Part shown: positions 1 through 5,881 of the stretch, piece by piece
Layout: the number at the start of each line of letters is the position of its first letter
Position numbering within the stretch: the stretch's first letter is position 1
Source: Deltaproteobacteria bacterium
Lineage (GTDB): Bacteria; Desulfobacterota; Desulfarculia; Desulfarculales; Desulfarculaceae
Reading direction: 5' to 3'
Length of the DNA stretch: 6,893 nucleotides
Assembly (NCBI GenBank): GCA_021815655.1
Contig: JAKAGJ010000108.1
Location: forward strand, 1 to 6,893
Made by a program: the position numbers and the translations under genes
The notes under the pieces: generated by a model
What the model was told of the DNA's origin: nothing
What the model saw: only the letters and a program-made list of their open reading frames with translations
Database searches by the model: none

Positions 1-81
1 CACAGCCCCAGGTCGGCGGTATGAGCCATGGTGCCGGAACGGGAACTCATTTGCCTCTCCCCAAGCAGGCCGATACCTTAT

Positions 82-120
82 TATAATATGATCCAGGCCC
101 CGGTTGGGGTTGACCAACTG
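82..120 (+). promoter_or_regulatory. Candidate -10 box and leader hairpin upstream of the beta-barrel gene
   Basis: A perfect TATAAT lies at 82-87 in a locally AT-rich spot, 78 bases before the chosen start codon at 166. No good -35 hexamer sits 16-18 bases upstream; the nearest TTGCCT, at 51-56, is too far away. Just downstream, GTTGG at 103-107 can pair with CCAAC at 114-118, extended by a G-T and a C-G pair to span 101-120. This makes a small stem-loop that would lie near the start of the transcript, or could be an operator dyad. The role is inferred from position only. Confidence 0.4.
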
Positions 121-165
121 GGTGCGGGTAATCTCGTCGCCAACCATGGAGAGGGGGAAGCAGAC

Positions 166-990
166 ATGCGCCCAAAATATTTGATGATATTAGGATCGCT
201 GCTCTTGATGCTCTGTGCCGGACCCGCCTTGGCCGGCCAGGACCAGCCGGCCCCGGGGCCGGGCATGGTGCCGGCGGGCAAGTGGCAGATGGGCGTCTCC
301 GGCACCTGGCAGGCGGCGGAACGCTTCCAGGATACCGTGGAATTCTCCAGTGAAGACGGTTCGTCGGGGTCCGAGGCCTCCCAAAGCGTCAAGCTGCGCG
401 ACGACCGCATGTACCTGGCCAGCCTGTCCTACGGCCTGCACCGCCGCCTGACCCTGACCGCCCGGGCCGGCATGGCCGAAGGCGGCACCCTGGCCGAAAC
501 CCTGTCCAATGGCCAGTGGGAAGCCAAGCTGAAGCCGGTCTTTGTCTGGGGCCTGGGGGCGCGCGGCCTGCTGTGGGAAAACCCCAGCGGCCTGGGGCTC
601 ACGGCGGGGGTCTCCTACCTGCGCTATGACGACCGGGGCATCGACTCCTGGCATGCCACCGACGGCTGGACCACCGACCAGGGCAACGTGAGCGTGGACG
701 GCCAGGTGGACTACTGGCGCCTGGAGGCCAACGCCCTGGCCCACTGGCGCCTGGGGCGCTTTTTGCCCTTCCTGGGCCTGGGCTATGCCTACTCCGAGCT
801 GAAGGACCAGGACACCTGGCATCGGCCCAGCGGCATTGTCTCCACCTACGATTTCTCCACCAAGAACCAGGACCGCTGGGGGCTGTTGGGCGGCGTGCAG
901 GCCGAGCTGTGGCGGGGCCTGAGCCTGGGCCTGAACTTCGCCTACTTCAACCGCGAGGAATTGGGCCTGAGCCTGAACTGGGACTTCTAG
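166..990 (+). CDS. Outer-membrane beta-barrel protein, function unknown
   Basis: This 274-residue protein has a clear Sec signal peptide: basic start MRPKY, hydrophobic core LMILGSLLLMLCAGP, and a likely signal peptidase I cut after ALA at residue 23. After a Pro-rich linker, the chain alternates polar and nonpolar residues in strand-length runs rich in Trp, Tyr and Gly, for example residues 41-50, 82-103, 124-136, 142-154, 183-197 and 200-212. It ends in NWDF; a C-terminal Phe is the usual recognition signal for the BAM assembly machinery. About 10-12 strands seem possible, so a small outer-membrane barrel is likely. An in-frame ATG at 28 would add 46 residues without signal-peptide character. 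The ATG at 166 is preferred because it begins the signal peptide and follows a purine-rich GGAGAGGGGG ribosome site. It stands alone, convergent with the minus-strand genes. The ligand or role is unknown; it could also be a surface adhesin-like barrel. Confidence 0.8.
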   Translation: MRPKYLMILGSLLLMLCAGPALAGQDQPAPGPGMVPAGKWQMGVSGTWQAAERFQDTVEFSSEDGSSGSEASQSVKLRDDRMYLASLSYGLHRRLTLTARAGMAEGGTLAETLSNGQWEAKLKPVFVWGLGARGLLWENPSGLGLTAGVSYLRYDDRGIDSWHATDGWTTDQGNVSVDGQVDYWRLEANALAHWRLGRFLPFLGLGYAYSELKDQDTWHRPSGIVSTYDFSTKNQDRWGLLGGVQAELWRGLSLGLNFAYFNREELGLSLNWDF

Positions 991-1006
991 GCCGGGTGCC
1001 CCCGGC
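991..1006 (+). terminator. GC hairpin directly after the beta-barrel stop codon
   Basis: GCCGGG (991-996) and CCCGGC (1001-1006) form a perfect 6-bp stem with a 4-base loop, starting on the base after the TAG stop. There is no T-run after it, so it is at best a weak intrinsic terminator or a 3'-end stabilising structure. Confidence 0.3.
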
Positions 1007-1084
1007 GGGCCGATAACGGGTCGGTTGGCGTGGAACCACGGGCCGACGTTAGCGGCTCCCGCTGAGGGGCTGCCGAAAACACAC

Positions 1085-1167
1085 GGGCGGGGATAAACCC
1101 CGCCCCTACATCAAGAAAAGACCCGCATCAATCGGTCTTAATGTAGGGGCGGGGTTTACCCCCGCCC
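1085..1167. repeat. Nested inverted repeat (REPIN/MITE-like), possible two-way terminator
   Basis: Two 27-base arms, 1085-1111 and 1141-1167, are reverse complements with a single mismatch (A1093 against C1159). Each arm is itself a hairpin: an 8-bp stem GGGCGGGG/CCCCGCCC with loop ATAAA (1093-1097) in the first and TTTAC (1155-1159) in the second. The 29-base spacer holds a third small hairpin, AAGACC (1118-1123) with GGTCTT (1134-1139). The unit therefore folds either as one long hairpin or as three in a row. This is the architecture of paired REP elements or small non-autonomous mobile elements. GTAGGGGCGGGGTTTA-type motifs are, from general knowledge, recurrent in environmental bacterial genomes. 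It sits between convergent genes, where such elements collect and can stop transcription from both sides. No transposase or clear target duplication is visible here. Confidence 0.7.
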
Positions 1168-1204
1168 TTCTTATGTTCGAGTACGCTTCTACGGGAGCCG
1201 GCAA

Positions 1205-1259
1205 GGCTGGCCAGGCGGCCAGCCCGCCCGACTCGTTGAAGGGGGCCGAGGCACTCGGC
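1205..1259 (-). terminator. Two GC-rich hairpins downstream of the nitroreductase gene
   Basis: GGCTGGCC (1205-1212) pairs perfectly with GGCCAGCC (1217-1224) around a 4-base loop, and GCCGAG (1245-1250) pairs with CTCGGC (1254-1259) around a 3-base loop. On the minus strand these follow the stop codon at 1272-1274 by 12 and 47 bases. Neither has a convincing T-run on its 3' side, so factor-independent termination is uncertain. They may act as mRNA 3'-end structures together with the nested repeat beyond. Confidence 0.35.
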
Positions 1260-1271
1260 GGGCACGCCGTC

Positions 1272-2096
1272 CTAGCGCCAGGTGATGGGCGGCTCCTTGC
1301 GCAGGGGCAGGCGCTGGTAGCGCGTCTTGGGGTAGCCCACCATCATGGCCCCGAAGCTGGTGTGGCCGGCGGGCAAGGCCAGGGCCTTTTGCAGGGGCGG
1401 GAAGAACATGGCGGCGGCGTTGAAGAAGCCGGCCCAGCAGGCGCCCAGGTTCAAGGACGGGGCCATCAGCTCCAGGTAGGTGAGCGCGATGGTGCAGGCC
1501 GCCGGGGCCGTGCGGTCCATCTGGGGGGCGTGGGCCACGATGACGTGGGGGGCGCCGCGCAGGATGCCGTCATGGCCCTGCTGCCAGCGGTCGATAACCC
1601 GCTGCATGTGCATCATGGCCGCGGCCTCGGGCTGTTGTTCAAGCATCCAGTGCATCCACTGGATCACCAGCTCGCACAGGGGCTTGAGCTGCTCGCGCCC
1701 GGAGAGCACCAGCCAGTTGACCGGCTGCCAGTTGTGCCCCGAGGGGGCGTAGCGGGCCACCTCGATGAGGCGTTGCAGGGTGGCCTGGTCCACCCATTTG
1801 TCCTTGTACACCCGGATGGAGCGCCGCGAGCGTAAAAACTGCTCGGCCTGCTCGGCGCCCAGGCGCATGGAGGGGTCCAGGACCGGCATGCTCTCCAGGG
1901 GCATGGCGGCCAGGGACAAGGCCCCGTGGGGGCAGATCGCCGCGCAGTGGCCACAGTTGATGCACAACTCCAGGGCCTCTGCCGTGGGACGGGGCGGGGC
2001 CTGGGGGTCGGGCATCTCGATGATGGCCAGGGGGCATTCAGCCACGCACAGGCCGTCGTGCTGGCATTTGTCGGGATCGATAACGAAAATGCTCAT
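1272..2096 (-). CDS. Ferredoxin-nitroreductase fusion flavoprotein
   Basis: This 274-residue protein joins a two-cluster ferredoxin domain (residues 1-65) to an FMN nitroreductase domain (about 85-274). The second cluster motif is standard, C45-C48-C51-C55-Pro. The first reads C11-x2-D14-x2-C17-x3-C21-Pro, so Asp14 stands where the second Cys normally is. The nitroreductase part shows the FMN-phosphate motif RRSIRVY (91-97), APSGHNWQP (117-125), GAPHVIV (181-187) and NLGACWAGFF (216-225). Such fusions are thought to pass electrons from reduced ferredoxin or the built-in clusters to FMN for reduction of an organic substrate; the substrate cannot be read from sequence. There is no signal peptide, so it is cytoplasmic. 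Its ATG overlaps the stop of the membrane-protein gene upstream (ATGA, 2093-2096), with GGGGAAG just before it, so the two are probably co-translated. It ends in hairpins facing the nested repeat. Confidence 0.93.
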   Translation of the reverse strand: MSIFVIDPDKCQHDGLCVAECPLAIIEMPDPQAPPRPTAEALELCINCGHCAAICPHGALSLAAMPLESMPVLDPSMRLGAEQAEQFLRSRRSIRVYKDKWVDQATLQRLIEVARYAPSGHNWQPVNWLVLSGREQLKPLCELVIQWMHWMLEQQPEAAAMMHMQRVIDRWQQGHDGILRGAPHVIVAHAPQMDRTAPAACTIALTYLELMAPSLNLGACWAGFFNAAAMFFPPLQKALALPAGHTSFGAMMVGYPKTRYQRLPLRKEPPITWR

Positions 2097-3043
2097 GATT
2101 CTTCCCCTTGCTTGTCGGTTCGCGGCGGGCTGTCATCAAGGATATCGTACATCTCGGGATAATGCTTGACCAGGCACTCGGGGCACACGCCGTGGCTGAA
2201 ATCGGCCTGGGAGTGGGCGGCGATGTAGTGCTCCACGCCCTGCCAGTAGCCCTGGTCGTCGCGGATCTTCTTGCAGTGGGCGCAGATGGGCAACAGGCCG
2301 CTGAGGGTCTTGACCTCGGCCAGGGCCTGGCGCAGTTCCTGGTTGGTTTGGGTCAGCTCTTGGGTGCGCATCCGCACCTGGGACTCCAGGGTGGCCGAAT
2401 AGCGCTCCTCGGCGGCCCTCTGGGTCGCGAACATCTGGGCCTGCTTGGCGATGAGACGGCGCACGGTTTGATGGATGAAGTACAGGGACAGCCCGAAAAC
2501 CAAGAGAAAGACGGACTTGAAGATGTGGCCGGCGATATCCGCGGAGACCACCTGGGCCAGCAGGGCGGGGTCCAGGCGGGGATGGATCAAAAAATAGGGG
2601 ACATTGAAACACAGCAGCGTGAGGGCGATGGCGTAGGCCAACTGCCACTTGTCCAGGCGCAGGGCCACGAAGAGCAGGATGATGGGATAGGCGAACATGG
2701 TGGCCGTGGTGGCCACGCCCAGGGGGGTGATGTACAGCGAAAGCAGGACGTTGTAGGCCGTGACCAGCAGAATGTCCAGGCTGGTGGCCAGGTAGCGCAC
2801 CGCCAAGGGCACCTGCCCCCGGCGCAGGTAATACCCCAGCAGGTAGTTGTAGGCCATGACCAGTAGCAGAAAACCCACACCGGACCAGGCCGCTTGCAAA
2901 TAGCGGCCGGAGGCGATCATACCACCGGCCATGGCCAGGACCAGAGCCAAGAAAACCCAGCGCATGCGGTAGCTTATGCGATCGCCCCGCCGGGTTTCGT
3001 CTTGCAGGATGGCGGCAAAGGCGAGCAAATGTTGTTCAGTCAT
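2093..3043 (-). CDS. Six-helix membrane sensor-like protein with coiled coil and Cys-rich tail
   Basis: The 316-residue protein has a short cytoplasmic start, then about six hydrophobic helices (roughly residues 28-46, 52-72, 86-106, 110-128, 134-154, 174-194). A charged, Gln/Glu-rich segment at about 196-246 looks like a signalling coiled coil (EERYSATLESQVRMRTQEL). The tail begins VKTLSGLLPICAHCKKIRDD and carries C254-x2-C257 and C287-x2-C290 around GYWQGVEHYI and FSHG. This tail is known at the ends of many PAS, response-regulator and kinase-like proteins in Desulfobacterota and relatives; its function is unsettled, and the four Cys could bind a metal. No kinase, cyclase, GGDEF or receiver domain follows, so it is a sensor without a recognisable output. 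The start is supported by AGGGAG (3051-3056 on the plus strand) 7 bases upstream. The stop overlaps the nitroreductase start by 4 bases, suggesting a shared task. The trigger is unknown. Confidence 0.85.
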   Translation of the reverse strand: MTEQHLLAFAAILQDETRRGDRISYRMRWVFLALVLAMAGGMIASGRYLQAAWSGVGFLLLVMAYNYLLGYYLRRGQVPLAVRYLATSLDILLVTAYNVLLSLYITPLGVATTATMFAYPIILLFVALRLDKWQLAYAIALTLLCFNVPYFLIHPRLDPALLAQVVSADIAGHIFKSVFLLVFGLSLYFIHQTVRRLIAKQAQMFATQRAAEERYSATLESQVRMRTQELTQTNQELRQALAEVKTLSGLLPICAHCKKIRDDQGYWQGVEHYIAAHSQADFSHGVCPECLVKHYPEMYDILDDSPPRTDKQGEES

Positions 3044-3165
3044 GGCTGTGCTCCCTGGCGGGCAGAGGCCAGAGGCCGCGCGCCGCGCAGCCCGGACAGG
3101 CGGGGTGGCTGCGTTCGCGGCTGAAGCCAGGCCGTTCCGCGGTCTGGCAATCAGCCTTGGAATTT

Positions 3166-3174
3166 ATGATAGCA
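3166..3174 (-). promoter_or_regulatory. Candidate extended -10 promoter for the membrane protein/nitroreductase pair
   Basis: On the minus strand the sequence reads TGCTATCAT, a TGn extended -10 with the hexamer TATCAT (5 of 6 to consensus). The -35 region is poor, which is typical of extended -10 promoters. Transcription would begin near 3159, about 115 bases before the ATG at 3043. It lies in the only AT-rich stretch of the gap after gpsA. Confidence 0.4.
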
Positions 3175-3185
3175 CATGCGAATAG

Positions 3186-3216
3186 GGCGAAGGTCGCCCA
3201 AGAAAGGCATTCTTGG
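3186..3216 (-). terminator. Overlapping hairpins after gpsA
   Basis: CCAAGAA (3198-3204) pairs with TTCTTGG (3210-3216), a 7-bp stem with a 5-base loop that starts 9 bases after the gpsA stop codon. An adjoining GGCGA/TCGCC hairpin (3186-3198) shares one base with it. There is no T-run, so termination is uncertain; it may mark the end of the gpsA transcript before the next promoter. Confidence 0.35.
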
Positions 3217-3225
3217 CACTGGCGC

Positions 3226-4248
3226 TCAGTAGAGTTCGGCCTTGAGGTCGCGGGTCATCAGTTGGTGCAGGGCCTGCCGGGGGTGCTGGCCCTGGTAGAT
3301 CACCCGGTAAACCGCTTGGATGATGGGCATCTCCACCTGGGCCTGGCTGGCCAGGCGCAGCACGGTGCGCGTGTTGCGCACGCCCTCGGCCACGTTGGCC
3401 ATGGAGGCGGTGATCTGGTCGATACTCTCGCCTAAAGCCAGGCGAGCGCCCACGCTGTAGTTGCGCGACTGGGGACTGGTGCAGGTGAGCACCAGGTCGC
3501 CCAGGCCGGCCAGCCCCGAGAGGGTGGCCAACTGCCCGCCCCGGGCCATGGCCAGGCGGGTCATCTCGGCCAGGCCGCGGGTAATAAGGGCCGCCAGGGT
3601 GTTGTGCCCCAGTTGCAGCCCGGCCACCATGCCCGCGGCGATGGCCAGGGGGTTCTTCACCGCCCCGCCCAGCTCCACGCCCGTGAGGTCCGGGCTGGTG
3701 TAGACCCTTAGGTTGCTGGTGGCAAAGGCCAGTTGCGCCCGTTGCGCCACCTCGGGCACCCGGCTGGCCACGGTCACCGCCGTGGGCACGCCCTTGGCCA
3801 CCTCCTTGGCGAAGCTGGGGCCGGAGAGGCAGCACAGCCGGCGGTGGAAGGGCTTCTCCAGCACCTCCTCGGCCACCTCGCACATGGTGTAGTTGCTGTC
3901 CAGTTCCACGCCCTTGGTGCAGGAAACCACCAGGGCCTGGCCGGGCAGGTGGGGCGCGGCCTGGCTCAGCACCGCGCGGAAGACATGGCTGGGCATCACC
4001 AGCACCACCAGGCCGGCGCCATCCAGGGCCGCGGCTAGGTCACCGTGGGCGACAATGGCGGGGTTGAGGGGTACGCCAGGCAGAAATACAGGGTTTTCGT
4101 GCTGTTGGTTGATGGCCTCCGCCACCTGGGGCTCATAGGCCCACAGGCGCACCTGGTGGCCGGCGCCGGCCAGGTGGTGGGCCAGGGCCGTGCCCCAGGA
4201 GCCGGCCCCCACCACGCAGGCGATCAGGGGATTGGATGCTTCTGCCAT
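3226..4248 (-). CDS. gpsA: NAD(P)-dependent glycerol-3-phosphate dehydrogenase
   Basis: GpsA reduces dihydroxyacetone phosphate to sn-glycerol 3-phosphate, the backbone for phospholipids, in the cytoplasm. The 340-residue length is normal for the family. The dinucleotide-binding motif GAGSWGTALA lies at residues 14-23. SCTKG (109-113) carries the conserved Lys112, and SGPSFAKEVA (142-151) is a family signature. GGAVKNPLAIAAG (194-206) contains Lys198, the expected catalytic lysine, and GLAGLGDLVLTCTS (245-258) with SRNYSVG (261-267) completes the substrate-binding half, including Asp251, Arg262 and Asn263. All key residues appear intact. The ATG at 4248 starts four to eight residues before the first beta strand and follows a GAGGCGGG purine stretch. 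The gene seems to stand alone, with its own candidate promoter (4279-4307) and gaps of 160 and 182 bases to its neighbours. Confidence 0.97.
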   Translation of the reverse strand: MAEASNPLIACVVGAGSWGTALAHHLAGAGHQVRLWAYEPQVAEAINQQHENPVFLPGVPLNPAIVAHGDLAAALDGAGLVVLVMPSHVFRAVLSQAAPHLPGQALVVSCTKGVELDSNYTMCEVAEEVLEKPFHRRLCCLSGPSFAKEVAKGVPTAVTVASRVPEVAQRAQLAFATSNLRVYTSPDLTGVELGGAVKNPLAIAAGMVAGLQLGHNTLAALITRGLAEMTRLAMARGGQLATLSGLAGLGDLVLTCTSPQSRNYSVGARLALGESIDQITASMANVAEGVRNTRTVLRLASQAQVEMPIIQAVYRVIYQGQHPRQALHQLMTRDLKAELY

Positions 4249-4278
4249 GATTTGCCCGCCTCGTGAATGACTGCCGCT

Positions 4279-4307
4279 AGCCTAACAGGCCCCCAGGTGG
4301 GAAGCAA
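4279..4307 (-). promoter_or_regulatory. Candidate gpsA promoter
   Basis: On the minus strand TTGCTT (4302-4307) and TAGGCT (4279-4284) are separated by 17 bases. This resembles a housekeeping sigma factor site with a GC-shifted -10 (TAnnnT), the same form as the candidate before the acetyltransferase gene. The transcript would start near 4272 and reach the ATG at 4248 within about 25 bases. Confidence 0.45.
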
Positions 4308-4317
4308 CTCCCCAGGC

Positions 4318-4360
4318 GCCCGCCGCGCCCTTGGGTGAGCCTGGCGGGCGGGCTATTTTC
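4318..4360. other. GC hairpin followed by TATTTTC on the plus strand, between two minus-strand genes
   Basis: GCCCGCC (4318-4324) pairs with GGCGGGC (4343-4349) around an 18-base loop, and on the plus strand it is followed by GGGCTATTTTC. That orientation would stop plus-strand transcripts, yet no plus-strand gene lies nearby. On the minus strand, where it follows the YkgJ-family gene, the T-run is on the wrong side. It may be a weak 3' structure for that gene or a stop for antisense transcription. Confidence 0.25.
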
Positions 4361-4408
4361 AACAGCCTGCCTGACCGCACCTGATTATGGCTGATAAAAC
4401 CGGCCGGG

Positions 4409-4933
4409 CTAGACGACGCGCTCCTGGCGCAGGCCCCAGGCGCCCTGGATTTGGGCAAAGACTTGTTTGACCAGGGGCACGTCCAGGTCCAGGGAGCGCA
4501 GCAGGGCCGGCATGTCGCTGGCCTCAGCGATGGCCAGGCACTCCACGTCCAAGTGCAGGATATTGTTGCCCAGGCGCCAGATGGGGAAGATGCGGCAATG
4601 GGCGGGGCGCAATCGCGCGCTCAACTGGCAGCCGCCATCCCCCAGGAAAAAACAGCGGCCGCCCTCGGCCACGGCCAGGCGCCAGTGGCGCCCCCCCGGC
4701 GGAAAGGCCTTGGCCAGGCCCTGGGGGCTGCGCGGGAAGAGCTGCCCAAGCATGGCCACAAATTCCGGTGTATTGTCCGCCTGGGTCCGCCAGGCTTCAT
4801 GCCCCACGGCCTGGTCGATGGCCACCAGGTCCGCCGCGCTCAGAGGGAAAACCAGCCCCTCCTGCCCCGGGGTCAGGGTGCAGCAGCGCCGGCAGCGGGC
4901 GCAGACCGACAAGGACGCCGGCGCCGGGCTCAT
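4409..4933 (-). CDS. YkgJ-family CxxCxxCC metal/iron-sulfur cluster protein
   Basis: This 174-residue protein opens with C11-x2-C14-x2-C17-C18 and has further cysteines in GRCFFLGDGGC (C94, C102), RPAHCRIFP (C113) and C132. This is the layout of the YkgJ-type family, annotated as zinc- or iron-chelating or Fe-S cluster proteins. Biochemical roles are known for few members and none can be assigned here. There is no signal peptide or membrane helix, so it is probably cytoplasmic. The open frame extends 48 codons further upstream, but that part is low-complexity Pro/Thr/Gly sequence lying antiparallel-free over the lipoprotein gene in another frame. The ATG at 4933, ten codons before the first Cys, matches the family start. 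Its ribosome site is weak, so translation may depend on the lipoprotein gene ending 28 bases upstream, with which it likely forms an operon. Confidence 0.85.
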   Translation of the reverse strand: MSPAPASLSVCARCRRCCTLTPGQEGLVFPLSAADLVAIDQAVGHEAWRTQADNTPEFVAMLGQLFPRSPQGLAKAFPPGGRHWRLAVAEGGRCFFLGDGGCQLSARLRPAHCRIFPIWRLGNNILHLDVECLAIAEASDMPALLRSLDLDVPLVKQVFAQIQGAWGLRQERVV

Positions 4934-4961
4934 GGCGCGCCGGCCGGATGGCGGCCAGGGC

Positions 4962-5180
4962 TCAACGGTGATGCCAGTGGCCGCCCCGGTAGCCCCACCA
5001 GTACCCCGGCCAGGGCCACACATAGGCCGGCGCCGGGTAATAGTAGGTGGAGTAGGGGTAGGTCGTGTAATACCCATAGGGGCTGACCCGGTAGACCGGA
5101 GCCGGGGGCGGCGCCGGCGCCACGATGCAACCGGTCAGCGAGCCCAGCAACAACAGCACCACAACCCACTTAAGCTTCAT
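4962..5180 (-). CDS. Small Tyr/Trp/Pro-rich lipoprotein
   Basis: A 72-residue protein with a lipoprotein signal: MKLK, hydrophobic core WVVVLLLLGS, and the lipobox LTGC with Cys18 as the lipidated residue. The mature part, about 55 residues, is strongly biased: 12 Tyr, 11 Pro and 5 Trp in runs such as PYGYYTTYPYSTYYYP, ending GYWWGYRGGHWHHR. It has no recognised domain. Residue 19 is Ile, so by the usual +2 rule it should go to the outer membrane. The start at 5180 is fixed by the signal sequence and a strong GGGAGAAGG ribosome site; an in-frame ATG at 5240 would place 20 non-signal residues ahead of it. It is the first gene of a probable operon with the YkgJ-family gene. Similar short aromatic lipoproteins are usually left as hypothetical; a structural or metal-binding envelope role is a guess. 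Confidence 0.8.
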   Translation of the reverse strand: MKLKWVVVLLLLGSLTGCIVAPAPPPAPVYRVSPYGYYTTYPYSTYYYPAPAYVWPWPGYWWGYRGGHWHHR

Positions 5181-5255
5181 GGCGCCTTCTCCCAAACCGG
5201 GGCCTCGCGGCCCGGCCAGCGGCGGATACTGCGGAGGCAATGACCTTCTATTTTT

Positions 5256-5284
5256 ATTTTATGCCCCCGCGGGCGGCCCTGCAA
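5256..5284 (-). promoter_or_regulatory. Candidate promoter for the lipoprotein/YkgJ-family operon
   Basis: On the minus strand TTGCAG (5279-5284) and TAAAAT (5256-5261, 5 of 6 to consensus) lie 17 bases apart, followed by an A-rich discriminator AAAAATAG. The transcript would start near 5249, about 70 bases before the ATG at 5180. Confidence 0.5.
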
Positions 5285-5310
5285 TGGCCGGCGGGTTGGG
5301 GCGGAAAGCG

Positions 5311-5337
5311 GCGCGGGGCCTTGAACCGCCCCGGCGC
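5311..5337 (-). terminator. Possible terminator hairpin after the acetyltransferase gene
   Basis: GCGCGGGGC (5311-5319) pairs with GCCCC-GCGC (5328-5332 and 5334-5337, one bulged G) around an 8-base loop. It starts 16 bases beyond the stop codon on the minus strand and is followed there by CGCTTTCC, with only three T. This is a strong stem but a weak tail. Confidence 0.35.
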
Positions 5338-5353
5338 GCGGACTCGGCGGAAA

Positions 5354-5806
5354 TTACAGGTCCATCTCCAGGTTGGTCATGTCCCCCTGCTGGAAGCCCA
5401 GCCGGTTGAAGAATTTCAACATCTTCCAATCTCGCCGCGTCACCAGGGTATACACGGAGGTGACGCCCATCTTCTTGAGGCTTTTACTCATTTCCGTGAA
5501 CAGAATCTTGGCGATGCCCTTGCGTTGGTAATCGGGGTCCACGCCGATGGTGTCTATCCAGCCGACATGTTCGGGCACGCCGTATTCCCAGCGGCTGGCG
5601 CCGCCGATGATGAAGCCCACTACCTGGCCCCCCAGCTCGGCCACCAGGGCGGAAAGCTGGGCCTGGCTCTGCACCTGCTCCAGCTTCGCTTTCCAGTATT
5701 CGGGGCGCGGCTTGCCCAGCACCTTGATATCTATGCCGATAATCTGGTCCAGGTCGGAAGGCGCCATGCCCCGGATGACCGGCGCCAGAAAAGTTCCGCC
5801 GCTCAT
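5354..5806 (-). CDS. GNAT-family N-acetyltransferase
   Basis: A 150-residue, single-domain GNAT protein that should move an acetyl group from acetyl-CoA to an amine; the acceptor is unknown. It begins with beta strand LAPVIRGMAPSDLDQII (residues 7-23). Strands VAELGGQVVGFIIGG (55-69) and WIDTIGVDPDYQRKGIAKIL (83-102) follow. QRKGIA (94-99) is the acetyl-CoA pyrophosphate-binding loop of the Q/R-x-x-G-x-G/A form, and NRLGF (134-138) is the typical end motif. The length fits the family. The ATG at 5806 follows a near-perfect AAGGAGG ribosome site 5 bases upstream, the strongest in the window. It has its own candidate promoter (TTGACA at 5906-5911) and stands as a single gene. RimI-like protein acetylation or small-molecule acetylation are both possible; nothing in the neighbourhood decides. 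Confidence 0.92.
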   Translation of the reverse strand: MSGGTFLAPVIRGMAPSDLDQIIGIDIKVLGKPRPEYWKAKLEQVQSQAQLSALVAELGGQVVGFIIGGASRWEYGVPEHVGWIDTIGVDPDYQRKGIAKILFTEMSKSLKKMGVTSVYTLVTRRDWKMLKFFNRLGFQQGDMTNLEMDL

Positions 5807-5881
5807 GTCAGCCTCCTTGGCCCTGGCCGTGTCTGGGGTGGGGCAGGTCGCCGCTCGCCCCGCGCGGCCGGGTCTACCTTC

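Noticed and set aside
110..115. TTGACC as a -35 for the beta-barrel gene
   Set aside because: No -10-like hexamer is found 16-18 bases downstream, and the motif is part of a small hairpin.
28..165. Upstream in-frame ATG that would extend the beta-barrel protein by 46 residues
   Set aside because: The extension has no signal-peptide features, lies over the TATAAT box, and the start at 166 begins a clean signal peptide after a purine-rich ribosome site.
190..822. Long open frame on the minus strand opposite the beta-barrel gene
   Set aside because: The translation is Gly/Ala/Gln/Val-rich with no motif or ribosome site, as expected from third-base GC bias opposite a real gene.
1173..1835. 220-codon plus-strand open frame opposite the nitroreductase gene
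   Set aside because: The minus strand encodes unmistakable ferredoxin and nitroreductase motifs; the plus-strand frame is low-complexity shadow.
2108..2866. 252-codon plus-strand open frame opposite the membrane protein gene
   Set aside because: Its product is His/Gln/Gly-rich without domains, while the opposite strand gives clear helices and a known Cys tail.
4934..5077. Longer start for the YkgJ-family protein
   Set aside because: The extra 48 residues are Pro/Thr/Gly low complexity read from within the lipoprotein gene, and the family normally begins a few residues before the first Cys.
4467..5243. 258-codon plus-strand open frame over the YkgJ-family and lipoprotein genes
   Set aside because: An Arg/Pro/Ala-rich shadow; the minus-strand genes have Cys motifs, a lipobox and ribosome sites.
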